From positions 496,001-560,000 of the forward strand of contig JASJOG010000161.1 in the NCBI GenBank assembly GCA_030142905.1: a stretch of DNA of 64,000 nt. The letters run 5' to 3'. The position numbers and the translations under genes were made by a program. Positions within the stretch are counted from its first letter, which is position 1. Each line of letters starts with the position of its first letter. Positions 10,613 to 21,770 of the stretch are shown one piece after another. The notes under the pieces are model-generated. The model did not search any database. It was not told where the DNA came from and saw only the letters and a list, made by a program, of their open reading frames with translations. Source of the DNA: Heliopora coerulea (taxonomy: Eukaryota; Cnidaria; Anthozoa; Scleralcyonacea; Helioporidae).

Positions 10613-12014
10613 TGGTGCTCAAAAGTCTGAGTCCAGTAAATTTTTTTTCCCAATTTACTATAAATAATGTGTAATGGAATGTGAAATATATTTATTGTTT
10701 TTCCCTATGCACATTGACATCAGTTTTTACCTTCCACAATCATTTTGTTCAATTTTAATGGTATTTAATGCCTACTGTAACCTACAACAAGTATCTACGT
10801 CCAGTATCTGGAACAAGGATGGCAAAAGAACTAAGTGAAGGGATAAGAGGCCAAATAATCGCACTGAGCAATGAAGGGTATTCACAGCGCACAATTGCTG
10901 CAAAGATAAAGGTCTCAAAGGGTGCTGTTCAGCGAACGTTGCAAAGGTTTCGGGAAACTAGAAAATATTCTACCAAACCAAGATCTGGCAGGCCAAGGGT
11001 AACCACGTTAAGGGAAGATCAATACATGAAGACAACCTTCTTACGCAACAGAAGAGCAACGGCTGGGAACAGTCAATCTGTAATTAATGCGACTCGAAAA
11101 AAAGCATTAAGCAGACAAACAGTGCAAAAAAGACTTGCTAAATGCGGTCTACACGGAAGAGTAGCAGTTTCAAAACCACTGCTAAGACCTCGAAACAAAC
11201 GGAAGTGCTGGTTAAGGGCTAAGACATATCGCAATTATACCAAGGAAGATTGGCAAAATGTGCTGTTTGTTGATGAATCCAAATTTGAGATATACGGAAA
11301 TAATCGGAGAACCTACGTCAGACGTAGAAAGAATGAAAGATTTCTAAATTCTTGCCTTAAATCAACAGTGAAGCATGGTGGAGGAAGCATTCAGGTTTGG
11401 GGTTGCTTCAGCTATAATGGTGTTGGTGATCTTTACAGGATTAAAGACACTCTCACGAAACAGAAGTATCATTCCATTCTTCAAAGACATGCCATACCAT
11501 CTGGCATGAAGTTATGTGGACGTGGTTTTGTCTTGCAACAAGATAACGATCCAAAACACGCATCTCATCTGTGTAAAAATTATTTTAAAAAGAAGGAACA
11601 AAAAGGTGATCTGGTGGTTATGGATTTTCCACCTCAATCTCCTGATTTAAATCCGATTGAGCATTTATGGAAGCATTTGAAGCGGGAGAAAGTAAAACAT
11701 AATCCCACAATTCTGAACAACCTATGGGACGTACTTAATGAATGCTGGAAAAATCTTCAGAAGTAACCAGAAAACTTGTACACTCTGTGCCAAGCAGAGT
11801 TAAAGCAGTGTTAAAAGCAAAAGGTGGACACAAAATATTAACTGACAATGATGTTCACTTGTTGTTAAACATAATCCTTTCCAATCTGATTTGCATGCTG
11901 CTTTTATGCACATGCAATATTCCGTGAAAAAATAATGTATAGTGGGAAAATATAATGTAAATAAAATAAAAGCCCAAACCGAATTGAATGGACTCAGACT
12001 TTTGAGCACCACTG
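10610..12014 (+). mobile_element. Tc1/mariner DNA transposon, nearly complete
   Basis: The left end CAGTGGTGCTCAAAAGTCTG (10610) and the right end CAGACTTTTGAGCACCACTG (ending 12014) are perfect inverted repeats over at least 24 bp (into GAGTCC / GGACTC). The element is flanked by TA on each side and is 1,405 bp long, a normal Tc1 size. The only transposase defect seen is near its 3' end. Confidence 0.95.
10819..11850 (+). pseudogene. Tc1-type transposase (DD34E), frameshifted near the C-terminus
   Basis: The start MAKELSEGIRGQII fits the family. An earlier in-frame Met at 10768 would add 17 residues. The N-terminus has a paired-like HTH (GYSQRTIAAKIKVSKGAVQR), a GRPRVTT linker of AT-hook/GRPR type and a second HTH. 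The DDE catalytic core shows FVDESKFEIYG, QQDNDPKH and PDLNPIEHLW, with all three acidic residues present. The main frame stops at 11766 after NECWKNLQK. The expected tail (LVHSVPSRVKAVLKAKGGH) lies one frame over to about 11850, so a single indel truncates roughly 25 residues. Loss of the tail probably, but not certainly, inactivates it. Confidence 0.9.
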
Positions 12015-12053
12015 TATATATATACATTTATGTATATATATATATATATATAC
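12015..12053. repeat. TA microsatellite right of the Tc1 element
   Basis: Continuation of the TA array on the other side of the Tc1 insertion. Confidence 0.9.
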
Positions 12054-12089
12054 ACCAATGACAAGAACCACGAAGGTTACAGCGTTGGA

Positions 12090-13155
12090 ATGAAAATATA
12101 GAGCGCTCAATACCGTTCCTGGTAGAGCGAATAAGTAAATACGAAAGACAAAAATTTGCTGTCACTACTTTGAGTTTCACGCGCTCAGACGATCATCAGG
12201 CAACCGACAGATAAGATTTAATTATTCATATATATGCAGGTGACAAAAGTTTAAAGGAAGTGTTTGGTTACATGTCGGCATTTGCTGAATAGTTCGGACC
12301 GTCTGTTTAAGGTGTTTTTCCCTTGCCTCTTTAGGATAAACAACTTTTCTTCGAGGCATAGGCGACATTTTCTTGATCCTGCCTTGCATGATGGATTTTG
12401 TTTGATGATATCCCACGCGATTGTGTATTTGCGTTTGTTGTCTTTCAGGTTCCAAATGTGTTTTGAAAGCTCGGTTTCGTTTAAGTATTTTTTGTTGTTG
12501 AGATATTAGCAGTGATTTCGGTACCTAGTTTTGAAGTCGTTACCTGTTACGCCTATGTATGTCTTCGTCTCGTTGTTGTCAGTGGTCGTTACTCTTGCCT
12601 TGTAAAGGACACTGGTTTGCAGGCAAATGCCTTTTACAGGACATTGTTCAGGGTTTCTGCAGTTACATAGTCGAGTGTTTTTTGTGCAAGATGGTTTCTC
12701 TTGATTGTCGTGTCGCTTCAGTATTATATTGTTGTGCCTTTTAATAAATGTTTCCATGTTATCGCTGCTGCTGTAACTAACACGGATAGTGTCTGTTGAA
12801 TAGTTTGTGTAGTTTGTTGTTTGGCGGGAAGTGTTTGTCGATTAGTTGCAGGAAGTCGCGTGCGATGTTAGTTTTGACGTTTTCACTGTAGGGTGGATTA
12901 TACCAGATTACGTTGCGTTGAGTTTCAGTGTGGATGTTAGGTTCCTGTTTCAGTTCAGTGTTGAAGTTGCTATGCTTCGAGGCGTTGTTGTAGGTTTGTG
13001 CTGCTTCGTGAAATGCTTCTTTGTTACAAGATAGCACGTCAATTCGTCGGTTGATAGAGTGAGGAAGTTCACGTATAATGGAGGGTGGATGGTTTGATGA
13101 GCGGTTAATGTAAATAGGTTCGTCGTTGGGTTTTCTGTAGGGTTTGTAAGTACCG

Positions 13156-13157
<2 letters not shown>
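12090..13157 (-). pseudogene. Penelope-like element copy 3: RT C-terminus and GIY-YIG endonuclease
   Basis: Minus-strand reading from 13157 gives YKPYRKPNDEPIYINR, NVIWYNPPYSENVKTNIAR and HFPPNNKLHKLFNR (RT C-terminal region). A Cys block CNCRNPEQCPVKGICL and the GIY-YIG core TYIGVTGNDFKTRYRNH (about 12520-12580) follow, then ETELSKHIWNLK and CRLCLEEKLFILK down to about 12270. Stops and frameshifts occur near 12777 and 12510. The catalytic half of the RT is absent because the copy is cut at the TA repeat at 13158. It is close in sequence to copies 2 and 4. Confidence 0.8.
12155..12212 (-). ncRNA. Hammerhead ribozyme motif at the end of PLE copy 3
   Basis: On the minus strand: CTGTC (helix I), CTGATGA (complement of 12194-12200), a weaker CGT/GCG helix II, GAAA (12176-12179), ACT/AGT helix III, GTA (12167-12169), then GACAG pairing with the first strand. 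All core boxes are present. Helix II is shorter than in the copy at 8501. Confidence 0.55.

Positions 13158-13192
<35 letters not shown>
13158..13192. repeat. TA microsatellite between two head-to-head PLE copies
   Basis: Short TA array. Copy 3 leaves it on the minus strand and copy 4 on the plus strand. Confidence 0.9.
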
Positions 13193-13193
<1 letters not shown>

Positions 13194-14940
13194 GTATACA
13201 TATAAGAATTCAAGGTCATCGCGGATGATATAGGCAGAGCAAGCAGGATAGTACCAATGGCAAAAAAACAATGATTTATTTCATTCAAGGACCACAAAGA
13301 AAATTTCGAGGACACTCCAAAATGTAGACTTATCAATCCGGCTAAAAGCGATTTATGAAGGGTCAGCAAAGTCATCCTGGATGAAATTAACTCAAGCCTC
13401 TTATCCATTACCCAAATAAACCAATGGCAAAACTCCGATGCAGTTATCAACTGGTTCAAGAACATCCAAGAAAAACACAATCACACATTCCTTTCATTTG
13501 ACATCGTCGATTTTTATCCATCCATTACCAAAGACCTCCTCAACAAAGCAATTTCCTGGGCCAGCAACCAAATCACCATCACGAACCAACAGATAAAAAT
13601 CATCAAACACGCACGCAAGTCAACTATTCAACGAAGGAAAACCATGGGTGAAAAAAGAAACAAACGGAACGTTTGACGTGACCATGAGTAGTTACCATGG
13701 AGTAGACGTATGTGAGCTTGTCGGGCTGTTCCAATTAGATAAATTGGGAGAAAGGTTCGGAAAAGAGAACATTGGACTGTATAGAGACGATTGCCTGACC
13801 ACATTAAAGGACGTAACTGGCAGACAAGCAGATAGATAAAAAAAAACAATGCATGAAACATTTAACAGCCTCGGCTTAAAGATCACCACCCAAACCAACA
13901 GAAAGTGACGAACTTCTTGGACATCACCGTGGACTTGCCCAACTGAACGTATAAACCGTACAACAAACCAAATGACGAACTTCTTTGCGTACACAGTGAC
14001 TCTAACCACCCACCATCAGTTCTGAAACAGCTACCAACCTCAATCAACAAACGCCTATCAAAACTTTCCGGCGACGCCCCAACTTTCCAAGAAGCAGTTC
14101 CACCATGCCAAGAAGCCCTCAACTGCAGCAATTTCCGCACGCAAATGCCCGAGAATCCCCCTCCTAACCGACGCCAGCGACACCGCAATGTTACCTGGTA
14201 CAACCCGCCATACAGCAAAAACGTCAAGACCAACATAGGCAGAAAGTTTCTCAGTCTCATTGACAATCATTTTCCAACAACCGGTAAACTCCACAAAATA
14301 TTTAACAGAAACGCGGTAAAAGTAAGTTAGAGCTCCATGACAAACATGAAAACCATCGTTCATAAGCACAACGACCTTGTCCTTTCTAAAACATCAACAA
14401 GAAACCAACCACAACAGCCACAACCACCTCCAACATGCAACTGCCGCGATAAAGACGACTGCCTATTCCTGGTAATTGTTTGGTATCAAACGTCATTTAC
14501 AAAGCTGAAATAACGAGAACGGACAACGAAGACACAAAAAAGTATACTGGTATGACATCCGGTGAGTTCAAAACACGGTACAGAAACCACACAAAAAGCT
14601 TCCGGACAAAAAGTACGCCAACGAAACGGAATTATCTAAGCATGTATGGGAACTTAAGAAAACCTACCGAAATTATGAAATAAAGTGGTCTATTTTGAAA
14701 CTCGTCCCCGCACACAAAGAAGGAACAAAGTGCTGCATCCTTTGCTTGGGAGAAAAGCTACAAATTCTCAAGGCGAACAGAGCGAATCTGTTGAACAAAA
14801 GATCGGAAATCATTTCCAAAATGCTGACATGTCAACACGCACTACTTATGGAATGCACGACGCGAATGGAAGTAATGACCGGCACCTATAATTAAATCTG
14901 GGACAGCATAAAAGGGATGGTTGTAATTTGATTCATTCTC

Positions 14941-15075
14941 AGTTGCCTAATTATTGCTTAGCAGCGTGAAACTTTAACCTTTTGCCTATCTAGCCTTTTT
15001 TTGATGTTATTGCTCACCGTGCAGTGTGAGTCATATGTAATGCATGGGACAGGCAAAGGGTTAAGTAGCGACGTA
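14941..15075 (+). ncRNA. Degenerate hammerhead motif interrupted by a MITE
   Basis: TTGC-CTAATTA (14943-14953; consensus CUGAUGA altered at two positions), a GCTTAGC-type helix II and GAAAC (14968-14972) match the other PLE hammerheads. The expected continuation AGTAGC appears only after the 83-bp MITE (AAGTAGCG at 15063 on). The MITE therefore landed in the TTAA of the helix III loop. Confidence 0.5.
14974..15064. mobile_element. Small TTAA-flanked MITE (piggyBac-like target)
   Basis: TTAA at 14974-14977 and 15061-15064 bracket an 83-bp unit with inverted ends CCTTTTGCCT / AGGCAAAGGG. Duplication of TTAA and CCYT-type ends fit piggyBac-derived MITEs. Related units are at 18754 and 25873. 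Confidence 0.6.
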
Positions 15076-16643
15076 AAGGACATTTTTAGTTAAAACTTAT
15101 ATCTGTTAACTATTTACATATTTAGTTAATAACTGGTGTGCAATAACTAATAAAGTAGACAAAATCAAGATAACAAAGGAGTAATCGAAAAAACCACCAG
15201 TAGAATTAATTTTTATAAGCCAATGGCCATTGCGAAGAAAAAGAATACAGTCATAAATACCGAAAAGCAACCACATATCTAATATATTATAATAATGTAT
15301 TAAATAGATATTCTTTTAGAAATGGCAAGAAAATCTGTTTTCATAGTTGTAGGGACTAGAGGCTGAACTCCCGCTTAAGTACCCCGAGTTCGGTTTAAAA
15401 TTCCGTAAATCTATAACGTTCTTTCAACCAAAGATAAATTGAACTCTGAATTAGAAAATTTCATCATGAAGTAAAATATCAAATTTCTCCTAGTCTTCAG
15501 AAATGAACTAATGGTAAACGTAAACGAGTTATCGTTTACTCAATTCACATTCGTTAAGTTTTTAAATCTTTTACATTGAACATGGTTTGCTTTAGTTAGT
15601 TCTTCTGTATTGAAAATTTGTTACATTCTTTATTCTGGAAAATCCGAAAAGGATTGTAAACATAAAATGAAAACTAGGATAGTTTGTTTTAAAAGAAGTT
15701 TCGAAATGACAGAATACCGTGTTTACTGCTCTTCTGTACCTCCCTTAGTTCTGAAGATATTTAGGTAAGTAGAATAGCAAGGAACTCCCGTCAGATTTGT
15801 TGGTGATCTCTCCTTAAATAGCTACTTCATGTGGCATCACCCAGAGTAAAATAAATAAGTTTCGGAATACCAAATGCGCATGGTGAAGGTTTAAGGCTCA
15901 TAATCTTTTAATCCTGTACTGGCCGACCCTCGAGGCAGGAACGTAATTTATAAGAGAGTTATAGGGGAGTTCCGTCCTTCAAAGACTGTAAGGACATAAA
16001 TATCTAAAGCATCAAATTTCGAGCAAAATTGGATTTAGTCGGGTAGGGCAAAATCCATTTTGGTTACTGGTTCATCTTTTAATTTACGTATTAGGGCCGA
16101 CGAGGCGAGGCTTCACCTTACATGGCCTGAATGCGTGTCAAATTAAACTCGGGAAATTTTTGAAGGGGTACAATGTTCCAGCAAATTAAGCTGGACACCC
16201 CCAATAAGCTTAGACGACGCCTTCTCAACGACGAGTAAAGTCGTCTGGCGTTAGCCAAAGAGAAACAAGTAAGTTACCAAATGGCAGTTTCGTTGGTAAA
16301 GAGTTCACAAAACTGTACCCACTATAGGAGTTAAGCTTATTTTTGGTTGATTAAACCTATGATTCAAGTTGTTTTAATGCAGATAGGATTGGAATACGGA
16401 TATGGGTCCGGATTACAGACATATTTTTGTGCTTCTATGTACGCGCTTTACAGCACAGCTTTCGAGCCTTTTAAATAGTATTCGTTTTGTTTAACGAACT
16501 TTTGTAACCAGCTATTCAATGTTGTTTGGAAACAGTTTGTAAGACTTTGAACTATAGATTTTGCATCAAGAGGAATAACAATTATTTTAGCAACTTACTG
16601 GTCATGTGTAGATTGGTATACTGCTGTGTCGAAATTGTTACAT
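15076..16643. other. Anonymous non-coding DNA
   Basis: No ORF with protein features is seen. One stretch at 16205-16260 (GACGACGCC ... AAAGTCGTCTGGCGTTAGCC) resembles part of the MITE at 18754-18903 and is probably another interspersed repeat fragment. The upstream exons or promoter of the kinase gene that begins at or before 18175 could lie here but cannot be recognised. Confidence 0.5.
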
Positions 16644-16651
16644 GGTCCGAT

Positions 16652-17833
16652 CAGTGGCGTGGCCCGACTAAATTAATTGGTGAGGGGGGGGGAGGCTGTT
16701 GGGTGTAGAGGCTTTCAAGTGGGGTACCAGTCGTGAGATTGAGTGAACACTATTGCAGAACGGTGATACTGAAGATATAATTAGAATATCATCATGAGAC
16801 AGGCAAAAGACGTTGTGATTACATGATTACTATAACATGCATGACTCTTAAATGAAGCTCCAGCCGTCTTAACATCTTTAAATCTGAAATAACTTCCAAT
16901 CTAAATGTATGCCTGAAGAATTTTCACAGAAATAGTCTTCAACTGCCTCGTGCCTTCCATGCTCAAAAACATTCGGAGTCGTTGATGTGAGTTAAATTGC
17001 AATCGGGTCTCTTTTCTTTTGCATATTCAGTTTTAGAAGTGTATTTTAAATTTCCCGGGTTAAAACTTTTTAGGTTTCATTTGAATGATGTGTGAAAAAA
17101 TAAAACTTTGATGCACTGCGTAATTTCATATGGAAAGTTTTCACTAACACTGGATTGGGCTACACTTTCACTCTGGAAATACTTTTCATATCTTAAATAT
17201 TAAATAATCGGTAACCTGTCCACAAACTTAAAAAATGAGCCTTAAACAATTATCTTACAAGGAAAATACTGATAATAACATCTTTAATCACTAAACAGTT
17301 AAAAGTTGCAGCAAAATCAAGTCTATTCTCTTTCTGCGAGCTAAATGTCACACGTAGGTTAGCCATCTCTATATATGTGACAACTTTGAAGAAAACAATT
17401 AATTTTCAAAAAATAGTGGGACGAATCACAACATATTTAAGAGATTACAATCTATGTAACACATAGACAAGTAACACACATAGATTAAATAATTCAAAAA
17501 CTTGGCACAGCAGAAATTCAACGTTTGAGATGAGGCGAAGGATGTACTGCAGAATGCAGCAGAAGGACTCGAATTTTGGGAGAAATTAAACTACCTGTGA
17601 CCTCTGCAATGTTGATTTTATAAAGTTCATGTGAAAACATTAGACATAATCAGAACTGCATTAAAGCAATAACCCTCCCTGTGACCGTATTATCTGCATG
17701 CCTGCAAAATCGTCAAATTTACCTTCTTGGGCCTGGTGGTGACAAAAATTGTCAGTACATGAGAACTTAAAGGTGAGTAACTGAAAATTTTGGGGGGCAC
17801 AGGCCTCCCAGTCTTCTCTTAGCTACGCCACTG
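16652..17833. mobile_element. hAT-type non-autonomous element, 1.18 kb
   Basis: Inverted ends CAGTGGCGTGGC (16652-16663) and GCTACGCCACTG (17822-17833) differ at one base. They are flanked by 8-bp direct repeats GGTCCGAT (16644-16651) and GATCCGAT (17834-17841), with one mismatch. Eight-bp duplications and CAGNGGCG ends are characteristic of hAT elements. No transposase is encoded inside. Confidence 0.8.
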
Positions 17834-18174
17834 GATCCGATTGCTCTGCCTTCGCAGGCTTGGTATCCGCATCCATGCCTGTGATTGTACTCATGGTGAT
17901 ACTGCTGTCATTTACAGTCGTCTCGATTTTAGCTGTATCCGCATCCGCATCGGTATGATGGAGACGCGGATTAACGTTTGCCATAATTCAGGCTGTATTA
18001 ATGAAGAAGAACGAATAAAACTTGGAGATTCTCTCTTTACTTATTTAATTTTGTGATCAGTGTTCAGTATGCCAAATGACAGGAAGTCAATGTACCATAC
18101 TGGCATTAATTAGCTTAAACATGTTGAATTACGTATGGAACGAAAGTTTATTGTTGCTTTTCTTTTTTTAACAG

Positions 18175-18252
18175 ATTATAGTTACGCAAACATGTCAGAC
18201 TCTGAGGATCCTGAGGATCCTGAGTATCCTGAGAAAGAACACAGGGACGAAA
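18175..18252 (+). CDS. Predicted exon A of an IRE1-like kinase gene
   Basis: A strong acceptor (TTGTTGCTTTTCTTTTTTTAACAG ends at 18174, with a long pyrimidine tract) and a consensus donor (GTAAGT at 18253) bound a 78-nt exon. It contains an ATG at 18192 followed by an acidic stretch, MSDSEDPEDPEYPEKEHRDE, ending one base into a codon (phase 1). The frame is also open upstream of the ATG to the acceptor, so this may be an internal exon rather than the first. Its phase fits the 30-nt exon at 27241. Without transcripts this is a by-eye prediction. The link to the kinase rests on matching phase and frame only. Confidence 0.5.
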
Positions 18253-18520
18253 GTAAGTATTTTTGTTAATTAAAAGTTGGGTTATTGGGGTGATTGTTGT
18301 ATTTGTGCATTCATTTATAAACTCTTACCTCTCTGGTAACACAAAATAGAAATTCATCTCTTTAGTTTGTCGCTCATCCCATTATAAGTTCTTCTTTAAA
18401 CACGATTGAGAGAATTATGAAGATGGTCTATTATAGGAAAATCAAAAGAAAACAAGTAATTGCAGTCATTTTAATTGAAAAAGAATGACAAATATAAACG
18501 CAAATTCATGAAAAAGCAAG

Positions 18521-18724
18521 CTATGTATATATAACGTTTTCAGCGAAGTCGAGGCGTGCTGCTACCATGAGTGCTATGTTGAATACTTGTGTAATGGTAG
18601 AGATGGAGATACAGGCGTCACCAAATTGTAAAAACTGTTGATCTTTACTGAACAACAAGCAAACAACAACTGCCGTGGGCGATACAATACATGCTAGTAA
18701 GAAGGTGTAGATATTGTACTCCAA
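18521..18724 (-). CDS. Possible transmembrane coding fragment, unknown
   Basis: The minus-strand frame of 67 codons has two hydrophobic stretches (YTFLLACIVSPTAVVVCLLF and a second around ITQVFNIALMVAARL) separated by a polar loop. The composition looks more coding-like than the surrounding DNA. I do not recognise a family, and no convincing splice sites bound it. It could be a pseudogene piece or chance. It lies on the strand opposite to the kinase gene, inside its intron. Confidence 0.2.
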   Translation of the reverse strand: MEYNIYTFLLACIVSPTAVVVCLLFSKDQQFLQFGDACISISTITQVFNIALMVAARLDFAENVIYT

Positions 18725-18753
18725 ATAAGTTACTTATTTTAATTGATGTATTC

Positions 18754-18903
18754 TTAACCCTTCCCGGTCCTAGACGTCATCCATTAACATGAAAAATCGT
18801 CTGGAGTTAGCCATAGTCAAATTTTCTGTCGTTAGCAGAGTAAAATCAAATTGCGTTGGCCTGAGAAAAATCAAAATGTCGGGTAGGGACCAAAAAGAGT
18901 TAA
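18754..18903. mobile_element. TTAA-flanked MITE, 150 bp
   Basis: TTAA (18754-18757) and TTAA (18900-18903) enclose inverted ends CCCTTCCCGGTCC / GGGACCAAAAAGAG, with mismatches. Internal text AAATCGTCTGGAGTTAGCC recurs near 16240, which shows a multicopy family. Confidence 0.5.
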
Positions 18904-19092
18904 GTAGAGTCACAACTTAAGACTGATTTCCACTGGGTGTAAAAAGTCATGTGTTTAACGTAGTTCTTTGTGTCGATTCGTTAATATTGGCTGACGCAAA
19001 ATGTCGAGCGGAAAAGTTGACTTCATATCAATTTTTTTACAGTAAAATTGTCGGCCGCTCGACTTCCTACACCCAATGGAATATCAGTTTCG

Positions 19093-19349
19093 CGTCCCCC
19101 GAATGGGAGCGAAGTTTCAACCGACATTTGTCTTGACGTTGTAGTTTCGCGTTCTCTTTGAGCTCCTTCTGCAGGCTTGTTCGTTTCAAGGACCGAGATA
19201 ATACCGGTAAAAAGTCCGTTGTGCGCGTTCGTTGAGCTCTACGTCAGTGAAGAAGAAATAGTCTTACCCCCGAGCCCCAGTAATCATATCTATTTATATA
19301 TTCGGCGGCAGAATATTTACATATGTTAACAAATTTACATATATTAACA
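19093..19349 (-). repeat. BEL/Pao 3' LTR
   Basis: This is a direct copy of 25570-25837 with many transitions and a few indels, sharing blocks such as GACCGAGATAATACCGGTAA and AGGCGGCAGAATATTTACAT (first base differs here). It ends at ATATATTAACA, which on the element strand is the expected TGTTAAT start. The other end is CG where TG is expected. Confidence 0.85.
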
Positions 19350-19674
19350 CGACACTCCTCGCCCAAGACTGAAGGTCTTGCTACGTATTGCTCTGTGAGG
19401 TATCACCTTCATTGGAATGCATTTTCGAATGCATAAGGAGAACAAGCTCATAGATAGGTCGTAAATAGATTTTGTTATCCCGATCTTTCCATATGGAAAT
19501 TCTTGCTTGGCGAACTTCGTCGTCTTAACTTTTAATAGCTTCTACCACTCTTCCCATTGGCCATTGATTTCGATGTGCATCACCTTTTATGTGGACGATA
19601 TCACTAACTTTAAGGTCGGGATGACGTTCATTCCATTTCGAACTTGGCTGGAGCATTTGAAAATATTCATTTTT

Positions 19675-20608
19675 TTACCGGATCCAGAATTGATCGGGCA
19701 GATATTGTGCTCTCTTCCAATATCGTCTTGAATACAAATCTTCATGGATGAATACACCGGGCAGGGGATGAATTGGTTTCGTTTTCATTGTTAATAGCAT
19801 GGTGGGCGTCAGGGGCTGTGGTTGGTCGATATCCATCGATATAGAGGCGATAGGTCGAGGCATTGACTATTCCAGTTACCTCGGCCATGAAAGTTGCTAG
19901 AAGCTTGTGTGTGAGTTGAGAAGGTCCGATCTTTAGCATCATAGCATCTAGGAGGCGCCGTATTGCGATTTGTCGTTCCCATGCTGCCCAAAGATGTCAC
20001 GCGTAGGGTGAATTGAATAGCCATTCGCAATCTTGCTCTGTAACCCATTTCTCGACTTTCTTTAACTGTGCTTCTCTTCATGCGTCGTCCAGCTCCTACT
20101 TCCCTCTGATGAAGTTTTTGCCACAGTGGCATCTTAGTTTAGAAACGGGACCCCGAATAGACAAAAGGCGTCCTAAGGTACAGATGAATGAGCTGGAGTC
20201 CATTGCTTCTAGGACTTCAATATGGATTGCACGGCTATTTTGACACGTGAAGACTAGTCCCCAGCGTTTAGAATTTACTGTTCCTCCTCTCGTCCGTTTC
20301 GTGTGAATGGTCCATGGTCCTAAAACGTCGAACCCCACATTGGTAAATGGAGGTGGGGCCTCTGTTCTTTCAGATGGCAAGCCGGCCATATGCTGAGTTA
20401 GGATTTTCCTTTTTAGTTTTCTACATGAAACGCAGTTATTCGGTATCTTTGCCACCATACGATGGGCTCCGATTATCCAAAATCCAGCCGTTCGTACTGC
20501 CTCAATGGTGATCAACCGTCTTTGGTGATGTACTTTTTCGTGATAGTGGTGAATCACTAGACTGGAAAGATGATGTTTCTTAGGTAAGATTGTAGGGTGT
20601 TTTTCCAC
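19675..20608 (-). pseudogene. BEL/Pao integrase, broken
   Basis: The zinc-binding part shows HHYHEKVHHQ and CVSCRKLKRK (20610-20390). The catalytic core has VGFDVLGPWT with the first Asp. In the second catalytic block the Asp is replaced (CHCGKNF where DCGTNF-like text is expected, about 20106-20130). The last part (19675-19942, other frames) contains the C-terminal VGPSQLTHKLLATFMAE-like region. Stops and frameshifts lie near 20096 and 19942. Loss of the second catalytic Asp plus the frame breaks make it inactive. Confidence 0.8.
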
Positions 20609-20611
20609 AAA

Positions 20612-21525
20612 TTATTGATTTGAGCGATGAAGTCGTCCTCCGACTAGGAGAACTCTATCCTTATCTAGGAAGGGGTCAAGGCAATACACGCTCGATCTTT
20701 TTACTACTCCGACGCTTGCAGTCTGATGACGTCCCTTTTCTTCAGACATCGGTTTACGAAGTATCTCGATTTCATTGTCGATGTTTTCCTTTTGGACTGC
20801 CGTTATCATGATCAGTTCAGCTTGTCTCAGTTTTCCTGGTGACGGCAATCTCGGAGGCTTAGATTTTTTCGAGTGACCCGACAACTGACGGTGTGAAACA
20901 ATGTTGGCATTGTTTTCTGTTACTTTCGTCTTCCTTTCCTTCCATTCTCGAACCATAACAATTAAGTTCGCAAATGCTCGACGGAGGCTAGAACAACTTG
21001 AAAAGCGTTTAAATCTTTCCGGATTTAGACCCTCTCTGAAGCATAATTGTGTGGTGTGCGTAGTGATTTATGGTCGTATCTCGGGGTCGTCGCTCTGTAT
21101 GCCAAATTCCATGTGCTGGATGTCTGTTTGCGACTCTCTTTGCCTAAGAATTCTGGTCCTTCGAACCATCGTGTGGGTGCAAGGTTTTTAACAGTTGAAC
21201 CTCTAGTAGCAAGGTCAGCTGGATTGCGATGCTTATCGATATATTTCCATTGGGTTGGATCGGGAAGTCCTCGAATAATCTGAATCCGATTGGTGACGTA
21301 GACGTAGAATCGCCGACTTTCATTCTGTATGTAATCGAAGACTACTTTGGAGTCTGTGTAGTAGGTAACATCATCTATGGGGATCCTCAACTCCGTAAGA
21401 ACTTGTTTGACCGCCTGTGTCGACAGGACAGTAGCGCATAACTCTAGTCTAGGAATAGTCGTTGGCTGTGTTGGTCCAAGTTTTGCTTGGCACAGGCGAT
21501 TGATATGCTGATTTCTTTCTTGCAA
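20612..21525 (-). pseudogene. BEL/Pao RNase H and connection region, broken
   Basis: RNase H is recognised by PRLELCATVLSTQAVKQ (first acidic residue), DVTYYTDSKVVFDYI (TDS motif) and RNPADLATRG (21525-21230). After a frameshift near 21025 the connection to integrase continues at 20956-20612 with ILRKPMSEEKGRHQ and the typical DRVLLVGGRLHRSN before the integrase zinc domain. The reading frame is interrupted, with no active product expected. Confidence 0.75.
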
Positions 21526-21770
21526 TAAATTTGCTTCAGGTAAACAACGGTACTAATTGCTTCTTGGCTGGCATTTGAAAAGGCATGTAACTCTGATCTG
21601 GGGATTTGACCAAACTCTATTCCATGATAACATCTAGGGATGAAGACATTCTCTCAGTTAATGAGAGAATCTCTCCAACACTGCCATTCTCTACTTAGGC
21701 TTTCGGAAAGCGGATCATCCCAGCCGAGGGATGGTTCCCTTGTGCATTTCTGGTTTCCCATAGCAACCAA

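Larger units (their letters stand above)
13205..15075 (+). pseudogene. Penelope-like element copy 4: RT and GIY-YIG endonuclease, broken
   Basis: The plus strand carries more RT than the other copies: DHKENF and PKCRLINPAKS (finger region, about 13290-13350), INQWQNSDAVINWFKNIQ, then SFDIVDFYPSI (motif A, about 13495), FDVTMSSYHG and the catalytic LYRDDCLTTL (about 13775-13805). Later blocks are NVTWYNPPYSKNVKTNIGR (about 14185-14245) and the endonuclease core KKYTGMTSGEFKTRYRNH (about 14540-14590). Many frameshifts and stops lie between them (for example near 13620, 13838, 13930, 14460, 14640). The 3' end holds a degenerate hammerhead interrupted by a small TTAA-flanked MITE. Confidence 0.85.
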
